Below are positions 38,232 through 50,401 of a stretch of 64,000 bases of DNA, in pieces. Where the stretch lies: positions 124,001 through 188,000 of the forward strand of contig CATKHW010000010.1 in assembly GCA_949752795.1 (NCBI GenBank), given 5' to 3'. The stretch comes from Hyperoodon ampullatus. Lineage: Eukaryota > Chordata > Mammalia > Artiodactyla > Ziphiidae. The translations under genes and the position numbers were made by a program. Below the pieces are notes generated by a model that was given only the letters and a program-made list of their open reading frames with translations, did no database searches and was not told where the DNA came from. The stretch's first letter is position 1, and each line of letters begins with the position of its first letter.

Positions 38232-39969
38232 CTTGGCCAAAAAGGTTGTATGCATTTTCTCCTGAATATATTCAGGAGAAAATGCATACGCCCTTTTTGG
38301 CCAAGTGCATCATTGTCGAAGTTGTGCCCCTCTTCCTGTGCTTTAAAGGCGATTCCAACGTACCTCTTGAAATCTGTTTCCTGCTATTCTGCCTCGCTTT
38401 CAAGTCCGCCTCGTTGCCTTCCCTCAACAGATTTTTGGATGATAGTTGTCCTTTATTACTCGGCCTGTTTGTGAATAGCTGTGCCCCTGAGCTCCATTTT
38501 TCAACTCGTTTATGGTGAGCTGACCGCAAGTCCAAAATTTTGGTTCAGGACCTATACTGGTTCCCGGTGGGGGGCTGAGACTTTGGTTAATTCTTCTTCC
38601 TGCCGGGAAATTACAGTGGTATGTGCCCGTCCAAATGCCTAACAGCTACTCTCTCATTGGTTCTCCCTCTTCCCTTTCATCCTCTGCCAAATTGGCAACC
38701 TGTGCTAACCAGGAGGTTAAAGGGGCTGTCTCTCCAAGTTGGGAGGATGATAGTAAAGCAGGTGTAAAGTCAAACCAGAGCACCAGGAGAGGGACTATTC
38801 ATTGAGTTTTACAAACCTTTCGTATTCACAGTGTGTCCGTTCTCTAGGTTTCCCGTACATGTTATAGCTGTAGTAATATTCCCTTCAACCTGGAGAGTTG
38901 GGACTCATGGAATGGGTGCCATGCATTATTACTTTAAAGGGTCTGCATTTGCTCACCCAATCTCACCAATCCTGTCAGTCCCAAGTGTCCAGCCTTATGC
39001 CACATCCAGCTGTCGTTGTAGATAGGGTCATTCCAGGTTTCATCAGAGACCCTGAAGGAATTGTAAAGAATTTCCCAGTTTTTTTGTTTTGTTTTTGAAA
39101 TTCCTTTTTATAGTGGGTTTGAGCTGATTCTCGCTGCCATGTTTATGCCAGTCTAGACACACTTGATTCCCTTACGGAGACATATCAATACATAGGTTTT
39201 AAGATTCTTACTAGTCAGATATATTCCTCTGCGGGAAATATGGGGTTTGGGTCCCTTTCACTGAGGAAGGTGTAGGTCTTGTCTATTCCATAGTTGGTTT
39301 TTGGAACGGTACATGTGCTTATATCAAACTCTGGTTTTATGCATCACCCCACCTCTCCTTCCCCCTTAAGCAGGCATAAGAGTGTTTTCTAAATGTGAGA
39401 CACTGTTCTCTTTCCTTACTCAGTTCAAGTGTAGCCATGTTTACAGGATCTTCATAAGTGATATCTTATGATAAGTTTCTTTTTCTCTGTGACTTATTTC
39501 ACTTAGAATCATCGTACCTGAATCCACCCAATTTGCTGCTACTGGTCTTATGACATTGATTTCATGGCTGAGGGATATTCCATCGTACGTAAGTACCACA
39601 ATTTTTTGAACCATTTTTATATTTCCTGGGATATTTAAGGTGTACCCAAGTTGAGGTCCTTGTAAGCAGTGCAGCCCTAAATTTTGGGGAGGCTCTGTCT
39701 TATTGATTTTCAGCTTTCCCAAGGTATATTCCCTAGACTGGAAGTGCCCTTGGCTCTGTAGCTCTGTTCTTTACTTGTTTTAAGGAACACAATGCACTCC
39801 TCAGGAGAGGCAGTTGGCAATTTACATCCCGCCCATCAGCATAACAAGGCTCCCTCTTCTCCAGGGCCTGTCTTGCCTTTCTGGTTTTTACACATTTTGT
39901 GGATGTCCCTTTTGACCGGTGGGAAGTGATACTTCTTTGTAGTGCAGATTTGCATTGCCCGCTTGCTTG
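38232..39969 (+). repeat. Monomer U23, type h variant, 1,738 bp
   Basis: In the palindrome the G-to-A change of the left arm (GCATTTTC) is matched in the right arm (GAAAATGC). Two further left-arm changes (GGTTG) are unmatched. L1 remnant at about 39079-39955. One base is missing at GGGGTTTGGGTCCC near 39242, shared with U34. Confidence 0.96.
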
Positions 39970-41708
39970 CTTGGCCAAAAAGGTTGTATGCGTTTTCTCC
40001 TGAATATATTCAGGAGAAAACGCATACGCCCTTTTTGGCCAAGTGCATCATTGTCGAAGTTGTGCCCCTCTTCCTGTGCTTTAAAGGCGATTCCAACATA
40101 CCTCTTGAAATCTGTTTCCTGCTATTCTGCCTCGCTTTCAAGTCCGCCTCGTTGCCTTCCCTCAACAGATTTTTGGACGATAGTTGTCCTTTATTACTCG
40201 GCCAGTTTGTGAATTGCTGTGCCTCTGAGCTCCATTTTTCAACTCGTTTTTTGTGAGCTGACCGCAAGTCCAAAATTTAGGTTCAGGAACTATATTGGTT
40301 CCCGGAGGGTGGCTGAGACTTTGGTTAATTCTTCTTCCTGCCGGGAAATTACAGTGATATGTGCCCGTCCAAATGCCTAACAGCTACTCTCTCATTGGTT
40401 CTCCCTCTTCCCTTTCATCCTCTGCCAAATTGGCAAGCTGTGTGAACCAGGAGGTTAAAGGGGCTGTCTCTCCAAGTTGGGAGGTTGATAGTAAAGCAGG
40501 TGGAAAGTCAAACCGGAGCACCAGGAGAGGGACTATTCGTTGAGTTTTAGAAACCTTTCGTATTCACAGTGTGTCCGTTCTCTAGGTTTCCCGTACATGT
40601 TATAGCTGTAGTGATATTCCCTTCATCCTGGAGAGTTGGGAACCATGGAATGGGTGCCAGGCATTTGTGCTTTAAATGGTGTGCATTTGCTCACCCAGTC
40701 TCACCAATCGTCTCAGTCCCAAGTGTCCCTCCTTATGTCACATCAAGCTGTTGTTGTAGATATGGTCATTCCAGGTTTCATCAGAGACCCTGAAGGAATT
40801 GTAAAGATTTTCCCAGTTTTTTTGTTTTGTTTTTGAAATTCCTTTTTATAGTGGGTTTGTGCTGATTCTCGCTGCCATGTTTATGCCAGTCTAGACACAC
40901 TTGATTCCCTTACAGAGACATATCAATACATAGGTTTTAAGGTTCTTACTAGTCAGATATATTCCTCTGCGGGAAATATGGGGTTTTGAGTCCCTTTCAC
41001 TGAGGAAGTTGTAGGTCTTGTCTATTCCATAGTTGGTTTTTGGAACGGTACCTGTTCTTATATCAAACTCTGGTTTTATGCATCACCCCACCTCTCCTTT
41101 CCCCTTAAGCAGGCTTAAGAGTGTTTTCTAAATGTGAGACACTGTTCTCTTTCCTAACTCAGTTCAAGTGTAGCCATGTTTACAGGATCTTCATAAGTGA
41201 TATCTTATGATAAGTTTCTTTTTCTGTGTGACTTATTTCACTTAGAATCATCGTACCTGAATCCACCCATTTTGCTGCTACTGGTCTTATGACATTGATT
41301 TCATGGCTGAGGGATATTCCATCGTACGTAAGTACCACAATTATTTGAACCCTTTTTATATTTCCTGGGATATTTAAGGTGTACCCAAGTTGATGTCCTT
41401 GTAAGCAGTGCAGCCCTAAATTTTGGGGTGGCTCTGTCTTATTGATTTTCAGTTATCCCAAGGTATATTCCCTAGACTGGAAGTGCCCTTGGCTCTGTAG
41501 CTCTGTTCTTTGTTTGTTTTAGGGAACACAATGTACTCCTCCAGAGAGGCAGTTGGCAATTTACATCCCGCCCATCAGCATAACAAGGCTCCCTGTTCTC
41601 CAGGGCCTGTCTTGCCTTTCTGGTTTTTACACATTTTGTGGATGTCCCTTTTGACCGGTGGGAAGTGATACTTCTTTGTAGTGCAGATTTGCATTGCCCG
41701 CTTGCTTG
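39970..41708 (+). repeat. Monomer U24, type f start joined to diverged sequence
   Basis: The palindrome has two left-arm changes. The first 350 bases match U13 and U19 (TTTTTTGTGAGC, ATTTAGGTTC, GGAGGGTGGC). From about 40610 the copy becomes the most distinctive in the window: GTAGTGATATTCC, TTCATCCTGG, GCCAGGCATTTGTGC, CAATCGTCTCAG, CCTCCTTATGTCACATC. L1 remnant at about 40817-41694; a T-to-A change (CAGTTATCCC near 41452) puts a stop at the start of the 93-codon ORF2 frame. Confidence 0.94.
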
Positions 41709-43448
41709 CTTGGCCAAAAAGGGCGTATGCGTTTTCTCCTGAATATATTCAGGAGAAAACGCATACGCCCTTTTTGGCCAAGTGCATCATTGTCGAAGTT
41801 GTGCCCCTCTTCCTGTGCTTTAAATGCGATTCCAACGTACCTCTTGAAATCTGTTTCCTGCTATTCTGCCTCGCTTTCAAGTCCGCCTCGTTGCCTTCCC
41901 TCAACAGATTTTTGGACGATAGTTGTCCTTTATTACTCAGCCAGTTTGTGAATTGCTGTGCCCCTGAGCTCCATTTTTCAACTCGTTTTTGGTGAGCTGA
42001 CCGCAAGTCCAATATTTTGGTTCAGGACCTATACTGGTTCCCGGTGGGGGGCTGAGACTTTGGTTAATTCTTCTTCCTGCCTGGAAATTACAGTGATATG
42101 TGCCCGTCCAAATGCCTAACAGCTACTCTCTCATTGGTTCTCCCTCTTCCCTTTCACCCTCTGCCAAATTGGCAACCTGTGCAAACCAGGAGGTTAAAGG
42201 GGCTGTCTCTCCAAGTTGGGAGGATGATAGTAAAGCAGGTGTAAAGTCAAACCGGAGCACCAGGAGAGGGACTATTCGTTGAGTTTTAGAAACCTTTCAT
42301 ATTCACAGTGTGTCCGTTCTCTAGGTTTCCCGTACATGTTATAGCTGTAGTAATATTCCCTTCAGCCTGGAGAGTTGGGACCCATGGAATGGGTGCCATG
42401 CATTATTGCTTTAAAGGGTCTGCATTTGCTCACCCAATCTCACCAATCCTCTCAGTCCCAAGTGTCCAGCCTTATGCCACATCCAGCTGTCGTTGTAGAT
42501 ACGGTCATTCCAGGTTTCATCAGAGACCCTGAAGGAATTGTAAAGAATTTCCCAGTTTTTTTGTTTTGTTTTTGAAATTCCTTTTTATAGTGGGTTTGAG
42601 CTGAATCTCGCTGCCATGTTTATGCCAGTCTAGACACACTTGATTCCCTTACGGAGACATATCAATACATAGGTTTTAAGATTCTTACTAGTCAGATATA
42701 TTCCTCTGCGGGAAATATGGGGTTTTGAGTCCCTTTCACTGAGGAAGGTGTAGTTCTTGTCTATTCCATAGTTGGTTTTTGGAACGGTACTTGTGCTTAT
42801 ATCAAACTCTGGTTTTATGCATCACCCCACCTCTCCTTCCCCCTTAAGCAGGCATAAGAGTGTGTTCTAAATGTGAGACACTGTTCTCTTTCCTAACTCA
42901 GTTCAAGTGTAGCCATGTGTACAGGATCTTCATAAGTGATATCTTATGATAAGTTTATTTTTCTCTGTGACTTATTTCACTTAGAATCATCGTAACTGAA
43001 TCCACCCATTTTGCTGCTACTGGTCTTATGACATTGATTTCATGGCTGAGGGATATTCCATCGTACGTAAGTACCACAATTTTTTGAACCATTTTTATAT
43101 TTCCTAGGATATTTAAGTTGTACCCAAGTTGAGGTCCTTGTAAGCAGTGCAGCCCTAAATTTTGGGGTGGCTCTGTCTTATTGATTTTCAGTTTTCCAAA
43201 GGTATATTCCCTAGACTGGAAGTGCCCTTCTGCTCTGTAGCTCTGTTCTTTACTTGTTTTAGGGAACACAATGCACTCCTCCAGAGAGGCAGTTGGCAAT
43301 TTACATGCCGCCCATCAGCATAACAAGGCTCCCTGTTCTCCAGGACCTGTCTTGCCTTTCTGGTTTTTACACATTTTGTGGATGTCCCTTTTGACCGGTG
43401 GGAAGTGATACTTCTTTGTAGTGCAGATTTGCATTGCCCGCTTGCTTG
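41709..43448 (+). repeat. Monomer U25, diverged, 1,740 bp
   Basis: Perfect palindrome; L1 remnant at about 42556-43434. Private changes include CAATATTTTGG near 42010, CTTTCACCCTCTGCC near 42151, GATACGGTCATTCC near 42499, and CATGTGTACAGG near 42914. One added base at GCCCTTCTGCTCTG near 43224 lengthens an antisense frame to 114 codons (43299-42955). Confidence 0.95.
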
Positions 43449-45187
43449 CTTGGCCAAAAAGGGCGTATGCGTTTTCTCCTGAATATGTTCAGGAGAAAAC
43501 GCATACGCCCTTTTTGGCCAAGTGCATCATTGTCGAAGTTGTGCCCCTCTTCCTGTGCTTTAAAGGCGATTCCAACGTACCTCTTGAAATCTGTTTCCTG
43601 CTATTCTGCCTCGCTTTCAAGTCCGCCTCGTTGCCTTCCCTCAACAGATTTTTGGACGATAGTTGTCCTTTATTACTCGGCCAGTTTGTGAATTGCTGTG
43701 CCCCTGAGCTCCATTTTTCAACTTGTTTTTGGTGAGGTGACCGCAAGTCCGAAATTTTGGTTCAGGACCTATGCTGGTTCCCTGTGGGGGGCTGAGACTT
43801 TGGTTAATTCTTCTTCCTGCCGGGAAATTACAGTGATATGTGCCCGTTCAAATGCCTAACAGCTACTCTCTCATTGGTTCTCCCTTTTCCCTTTCATCCT
43901 CTGCCAAATTGGCAACCTGTGCGAACCAGGAGGTTAAAGGGGCTGTCTCTTCAAGTTGGGAGGTTGATAGTAAAGCAGATGGAAAGTCAAACAGGAACAC
44001 CAGGAGAGGGACTATTCGTTGAGTTTTAGAAACCTTTCGTATTCACAGTGTGTCCGTTCTGTAGGTTTCCCGTACATGTTATAGCTGTACTAATATTCCC
44101 TTCAACCTGGAGAGTTGGGACCCATGGAATGGGTGCCAGGCATTTGTGCTTTAAAGGGTCTGCATTTGCTCACCCAATCTCACCAATCGTCTCAGTCCCA
44201 AGTGTCCAGCCTTATGCCACATCCAGCTGTCATTGTAGATAGGGTCATTCCAGGTTTCATCAGAGACCCTGAAGGAATTGTAAAGAATTTCCCAGTTTTT
44301 TTTGTGTTGTTTTTGAAATTCCTTTTTATAGTGGGTTTGAGCTGATTCTCGCTGCCATGTTTATGCCAGTCTAGACACACTTGATTCCCTTACGGAGACA
44401 CATCAATACACAGGTTTTAACATTCTTACAAGTCAGATATATTCCCCTGTGGGAAATATGGTGTTTTGAGTCCCTTTCACTGAGGAAGGTGTAGGTCTTG
44501 TCTATTACATAGGTGGTGTTTGGAACGGTACCTGTGCTTATATCAAACTCTGGTTTTATGCATCACCCCACCTCTCCTTCCCCCTTAAGCAGGCATAAGA
44601 GTGTTTTCTAAATGTGAGACACTGTTCTCTTTCCTAACTCAGTTCAAGTGTAGCCATGTTTACAGGATCTTCATAAGTGATATCTTATGATAAGTTTCTT
44701 TTTCTGTGTGACTTATTTCACTTAGAATCATCGTACCTGAATCCACCCATTTTGCTGCTACTGGTCTTATGACATTGATTTCATGGCTGAGGGATATTCC
44801 ATCGTACGTAAGTACCACAATTTTTGAACCATTTTTATATTTCCTGGGATATTTAAGGTGTACCCAAGTTGAGGTCCTTGTAAGCAGTGCAGCCCTAAAT
44901 TTTGGGGTGGCTCTGTCTTATTGATTTTCAGTTTTCCCAATGTATATTCCCTAGACTGGAAGTGCCCTTGGCTCTGTAGCTCTGTTCTTTACTTGTTTTA
45001 GGGAACACAATGCACTCCTCCAGAGAGGCAGTTGGCAATTTACATCCCGCCCATCAGCATAACAAGGCTCCCTGTTCTGCAGGGCCTGTCTTGCCTTTTT
45101 GGTTTTTACACATTTTGTGGATGTCCCTTTTGACTGGTGGGAAGTGATACTTCTTTGTAGTGCAGATTTGCATTGCCCGCTTGCTTG
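43449..45187 (+). repeat. Monomer U26, diverged
   Basis: The palindrome centre reads GAATATGTTC, one mismatch. L1 remnant at about 44296-45173; the A-tail tract is altered to T8-G-T-G-T2-G-T5 (+1) and is balanced by a lost T near 44821 that breaks the ORF2 frame. GCCAGGCATTTGTGC near 44145 and CAATCGTCTCAG near 44185 are shared with U24 only. Confidence 0.95.
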
Positions 45188-46924
45188 CTTGGCCAAAAAG
45201 GGCGTATGCGTTTTCTCCTGAATATATTCAGGAGAAAACGAATACGCAATTTTTTGCCAAGTGCATCATTGTCGAAGTTGTGCCCCTCTTCCTGTGCTTT
45301 AAAGGCGATTCCAACGTACCTATTGAAATCTGTTTCCTGCTATTCTGCCTCGCATTCAAGTCCGCCTCGTTGCCTTCCCTCAACAGATTTTTGGACGATA
45401 GTTGTCCTTTATTACTCGGCCAGTTTGTGAATTGCTGTTCCCCTGAGCTCCATTTTTCAACTCGTTTTTGGTGAGCTGACCGCAAGTCCAAAATTTTTGT
45501 TCAGGAACTATGCAGTTTCCCGGTGGGGGGCTGAGACTTTGGTTAATTATTCTTCCTGCCGGGAAGTTAGAGTGATATGTGCCCGTTCAAATGCCTAACA
45601 GCTACTCTCTCATTGGTTCTCCCTCTTCCCTTTCATCCTCTGCCAAATTGGCAACCTGTGCGAACCAGGAGGTTTAAGGGGCTGTCTCTCCAAGTTGGGA
45701 GGTTGATAGTAAAGCAGATGGAAAGTCAAACCGGAGCACCAGTAGAGGGACTATTCGTTGCGTTTTAGAAATCTTTCGTATTCACAGTGTGTCCGTTCTC
45801 TAGGTTTCCGGTACATGTTATAACTGTAGTAATATTCCCTTCAACCTGGAGAGTTGGGACCCATGGAATGGGTGCCATGCATTATTGCTTTAAAGGGTCT
45901 GCATTTGCTCACCCAATCTCACCAATCCTCTCAGTCCCAAGTGTGCAGCCTTATGCCACATCCAGATGTCGTTGTAAATAGGGTCATTCCAGGTTTCATC
46001 AGAGACGTGAAGGAATTGTAAAGAATTTCCCAGTTTTTTTTTTTGTTTTTGAAATTCCTTTTTATAGTGGGTTTGAGCTGATTCTCCCTGCCATGTTTAT
46101 GCCAGTCTAGACACACTTGATTCCCTTACGGAGACATATCAATACATAGGTTTTAAGATTCTTACTAGTCAGATATATTCCTCTGCGGGAAATATGGGGT
46201 TTTGAGTCCCTTTCACTGAGGAAGGTGTAGGTCTTGTCTATTCCATAGTTGGTTTTTGGAACGGTACCTGTGATGATATCAAACTCTGGTTTTATGCATC
46301 ACCCCAACTCTCCTTCCACCTTAAGCAGGCATAAGAGTGTTTTCTAAAAGTGAGACACTGTTTTCTTTCCTAACTCAGTTCAAGTGTAGCCATGTTTACA
46401 GGATCTTCATAAGTGATATCTTATGATAAGTTTCTTTTTCTCTGTGACTTATTCCACTTAGAATCATCGTACCTGAATCCACCCATTTTGCTGCTACTGG
46501 TCTTATGACATTGATTTCATGGCTGAGGGATATTCCATCATACGTAAATACCACAATTTTTTGAACCATTTTTATATTTCCTGGGATATTTAAGGTGTAC
46601 CCAAGTTGAGGTCCTTGTAAGCAGTGCAGCCCTAAATTTTGGGGTAGCTCTGTCTTATTGATTTTCAGTTTTCCCAAGGAATATTCCCTAGACTGGAAGT
46701 GCCCTTGGCTCTGTAGCTCTGTTGTTTACTTGTTTTAGGGAACACAATGCACTCCTCCAGAGAGGCAGTTGGCAATTTACATCCCGCCCATCAGCATAAC
46801 AAGGCTCCCTGTTCTCCAGGGCCTGTCTTGCCTTTCTGGTTTTTACACATTTTGTGGGTGTCCCTTTTGACCGGTGGGAAGTGATACTTCTTTGTAGTGC
46901 AGATTTGCATTGTCCGCTTGCTTG
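45188..46924 (+). repeat. Monomer U27, diverged, 1,737 bp
   Basis: This is the most damaged palindrome in the window: four right-arm changes (CGAATACGCAATTTTTTGCC). L1 remnant at about 46034-46910. Two single-base losses, AGAGACGTGAAGG near 46002 and the fused T11 run at 46034, explain its length. Many private substitutions. Confidence 0.95.
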
Positions 46925-48663
46925 CTTGGCCAAAAAGGGCGTATGCGTTTTCTCCTGAATATATTCAGGAGAAAACGCATACGCCCTTTTTGGCCAAGTG
47001 CATCATTGTCGAAGTTGTGCCCCTCTTCCTGTGCTTTAAAGGCGATTCCAACGTACCTCTTGAAATCTGTTTCCTGCTATTCTGCCTCGCTTTCAAGTCC
47101 GCCTCGTTGCCTACCCTCAAAAGATTTTTGGACGATAGTTGTCCTTTATTACTCGGCCAGTTTGTGAATTGCTGTGCCCCTGAGCTCCATTTCTCAACTC
47201 GTTTTTGGTGAGCTGACCGCAAGTCCAAAATTTTGGTTCAGGACCTATACTGGTTCCCGGTGGGTGGCTGAGACTTTGGTTAATTCTTCTTCCTGCCGGG
47301 AAATTACAGTGATATGTGCCCGTCCAAATGCCTAACAGCTCCTCTCTCATTGGTTCTCCCTCTTCACTTTCATCCTCTGCCAAATTGGCAACCTGTGCGA
47401 ACCAGGAGGTTAAAGGGGCTCTCTCTACAAGTTGGGAGGTTGATAGTAAAGCAGATGGAAAGTCAAACCGGAGCACCAGGATATGGACTATTCGTTGAGT
47501 TTTAGAAACCTTTTGTATTCACAGTGTGTCCGTTCTCTAGGTTTCCGGTACATGTTATAACTGTAGTAATATTCCCTTCAACCTGGAGTGTTGCGACCCA
47601 TGGAATGGGTGCCATGCATTATTGCTTTAAAGGGTCTGCATTTGCTCACCCAATCTCACCAATCCTGTCAGTCCCAAGTGTCCAGCCATATGCCACATCC
47701 AGCTGTCGTTGTAGATAGGGTCATTCCAGGTTTCATCAGAGACCCTGAAGGAATTGTAAAGAATTTCCCAGTTTTTTTGTTTTGTTTTTGAAATTCCTTT
47801 TTATCGTGGGTTTGAGCTGATTCTCGCTGCCATGTTTATGCCAGTCTAGACACACTTGATTCCCTTATGGAGACATATCAATACATAGGTTTTAAGATTC
47901 TTACTAGTCAGATATATTCCTCTGCGGGAAATATGGGGTTTTGAGTCCCTTTCACTGAGGAAGGTGTAGGTCTTTTCTATTCCATAGTTGGTTTTTGGAA
48001 CGGTACCTATGCTTATATCAAATTCTGGTTTTATGCATCACCCCACCTCTCCTTCCCCCTTAAGCAGGCATAAGAGTGTTTTCTAAATGTGAGACACTGT
48101 TCTCTTTCCGAACTCAGTTCAAATGTAGCCATGTTTACAGCATCTTCATAAGTGATATCTTATGATAAGTTTCTTTTTCTGTGTGACTTATTTCACTTAG
48201 AATCATCGTACCTGAATCCACCCATTTTGCTGCTACTGGTCTTATGACATTGATTTCATGGCTGAGGGATATTCCATCGTACGTAAGAACCACAATTTTT
48301 TGAACCATTTTTATATTTCCTGGGATATTTAAGGTGTACCCAAGTTGAGGTCCTTGTAAGCAGTGCAGCCCTAAATTTTGTGGTGGCTCTGTCTTATTGA
48401 TTTTCAGTTTTCCCAAAGTATATTCCCTAGACTGGAAGTGCCCTTGGCTCTGTAGCTCTGTTCTTTACTTGTTTTAGGGAACACAATGTACTCATCCAGA
48501 GAAGCAGTTGGCAATTTACATCCCACCCTTCAGCATAACAAGGCTCCCTGTTCTCCAAGGCCTGTCTTGCCTTTCTGGTTTTTACACATTTTGTGGATGT
48601 CCCTTTTGACCGGAGGGAAGTGATACTTGTTTGTAGTGCAGATTTGCATTGCCCGCTTGCTTG
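46925..48663 (+). repeat. Monomer U28, diverged start joined to type e
   Basis: Perfect palindrome; L1 remnant at about 47772-48649. The first 600 bases have private or U27-like marks (CCTACCCTCAAAAG near 47111, GGATATGGACTATTCG near 47478, TTTCCGGTACATG near 47541, the last shared with U27). From GGAGTGTTGCGACC near 47586 the copy matches U7. The switch lies in about 47550-47588. Confidence 0.93.
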
Positions 48664-50401
48664 CTTGGCCAAAAAGGGCGTATGCGTTTTCTCCTGAATA
48701 TATTCAGGAGAAAACGCATACGCCCTTTTTGGCCAAGTGCATCATTGTCGAAGTTGTGCCCCTCTTCCTGTGCTTTAAAGGCGATTCCAACGTATCTCTT
48801 GAAATCTGTTTCCTGCTATTCCTCCTCGCATTCAAGTCCTCCTAGTTGCCTTCCCTCAACAGATTTTTGGACGATAGTTGTCCTTTATTACTCGGCCAGT
48901 TTGTGAATTGCTGTGCCCCTGAGCTCCATATTTCAACTCGTTTTTGGTGAGCTGACCGCAAGTCCAAAATTTTGGTTCAGGGCCTATACTGGTTCCCGGT
49001 GGGGGGCTGAGACTTTTGTTAATTCTTCTTCCTGCCGGGAAATTACAGTGATATGTGCCCGTCCAAATGCCTAACAGCTACTCTCTCATTGGTTCTCCCT
49101 CTTCCCTTTCATCCTCTGCCAAATTGGCAACCTGTGTGAAACAGGAGGTTAAAGGGGCTGTCTCCCCAAGTTGGGAGGTTGATAGTAAAGCAGATGGAAA
49201 GTCAAACCGGAGCACCAAGAGAGGGACTATTCGTTGAGGTTTAGAAACCTTTCGTATTCACAGTGTGTCCGTTCTCTAGGTTTCCCGTATATGTTATAAC
49301 TGTAGTAATATTCCCTTCAACCTGGAGAGTTGGGACCCATGGAATGGGTGCCATGCATGATTGCTTTAAAGGGTCTGCATTTTCTCACCCAATCTCACCA
49401 ATCCTCTCAGTCCCAAGTGTCCAGCCTTATGCCACATCCAGCTGTCGTTGTAGATAGGGTCATTTCAGGTTTCATCAGAGACCCTGAAGGATTTGTAAAG
49501 AATTTCCCAGTTTTTTTGTTTTGTTTTTGAAATTCCTTTTTATAGTGGGTTTGAGCTGATTCTCGCTGCCATGTTTATGCCAGTCTAGACACACTTGATT
49601 CCCTTACGGAGACATATCAATACATAGGTTTTAAGATTCTTACTAGTCAGATATATTCCTCTGCGGGAAGTATGGGGTTTTGAGTCCCTTTCACTGACGA
49701 AGGTGTAGGTCTTGTCTATTCCATAGTTGGTTTTTGGAACGGTACCTGTGCTAATATCAAAGTCTGTTTTTATGCATCACCCCACCTCTCCTTCCCCCTT
49801 AAGTAGGCATATCAGTGTTTTCTAAATGTGAGACACTGTTCTCTTTCCTAACTCAGTTCAAGTGTAGCCATGTTTACAGGATCTTCATAAGTGATATCTT
49901 ATGATAAGTTTCTTTTTCTGTGTGACTTATTTCACTTAGAATCATCGTACCTGAATCCACCCATTTTGCTGCTACTGGTCTTATGACATTGATTTCATGG
50001 CTGAGGGGTATACCATCGTACGTAAGTACCACAATTTTTTGAACCATTTTTATATTTCCTGGGATATTTAAGGTGTACCCAAGTTGAGGTCCTTGTAAGC
50101 ATGCAGCCCTAAATTTTGGGGTGGCTCTGTCTTATTGATTTTCAGTTTTCCCAAAGTATATTCCCTAGAGGGGAAGTGCCCTTGGCTCTGTAGCTCTGTT
50201 GTTTACTTGTTTTAGGGAACACTATGTACTCCTCCAGAGAGGCAGTTGGCAATTTATATCCCACCCTTCAGCATAACAAGGCTCCCTCTTCTCCAGGGCC
50301 TGTCTTGCCTTTCTGGTTTTTACACATTTTGTGGATGTCCCTTTTGACCGGAGGGAAGTGATACTTCTTTGTAGTGCAGATTTGCATTGCCCGCTTGCTT
50401 G
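48664..50401 (+). repeat. Monomer U29, type f, 1,738 bp
   Basis: Perfect palindrome; L1 remnant at about 49511-50387. It shares the private marks of U8. One base is missing at GTAAGCATGCAGCC near 50096, which breaks the 93-codon ORF2 frame. Confidence 0.96.

Noticed and set aside
42955..43299. 114-codon antisense frame in U25
   Set aside because: It results from one added base near 43224 that joins two pieces of the L1 ORF2 remnant. It lacks any catalytic domain.
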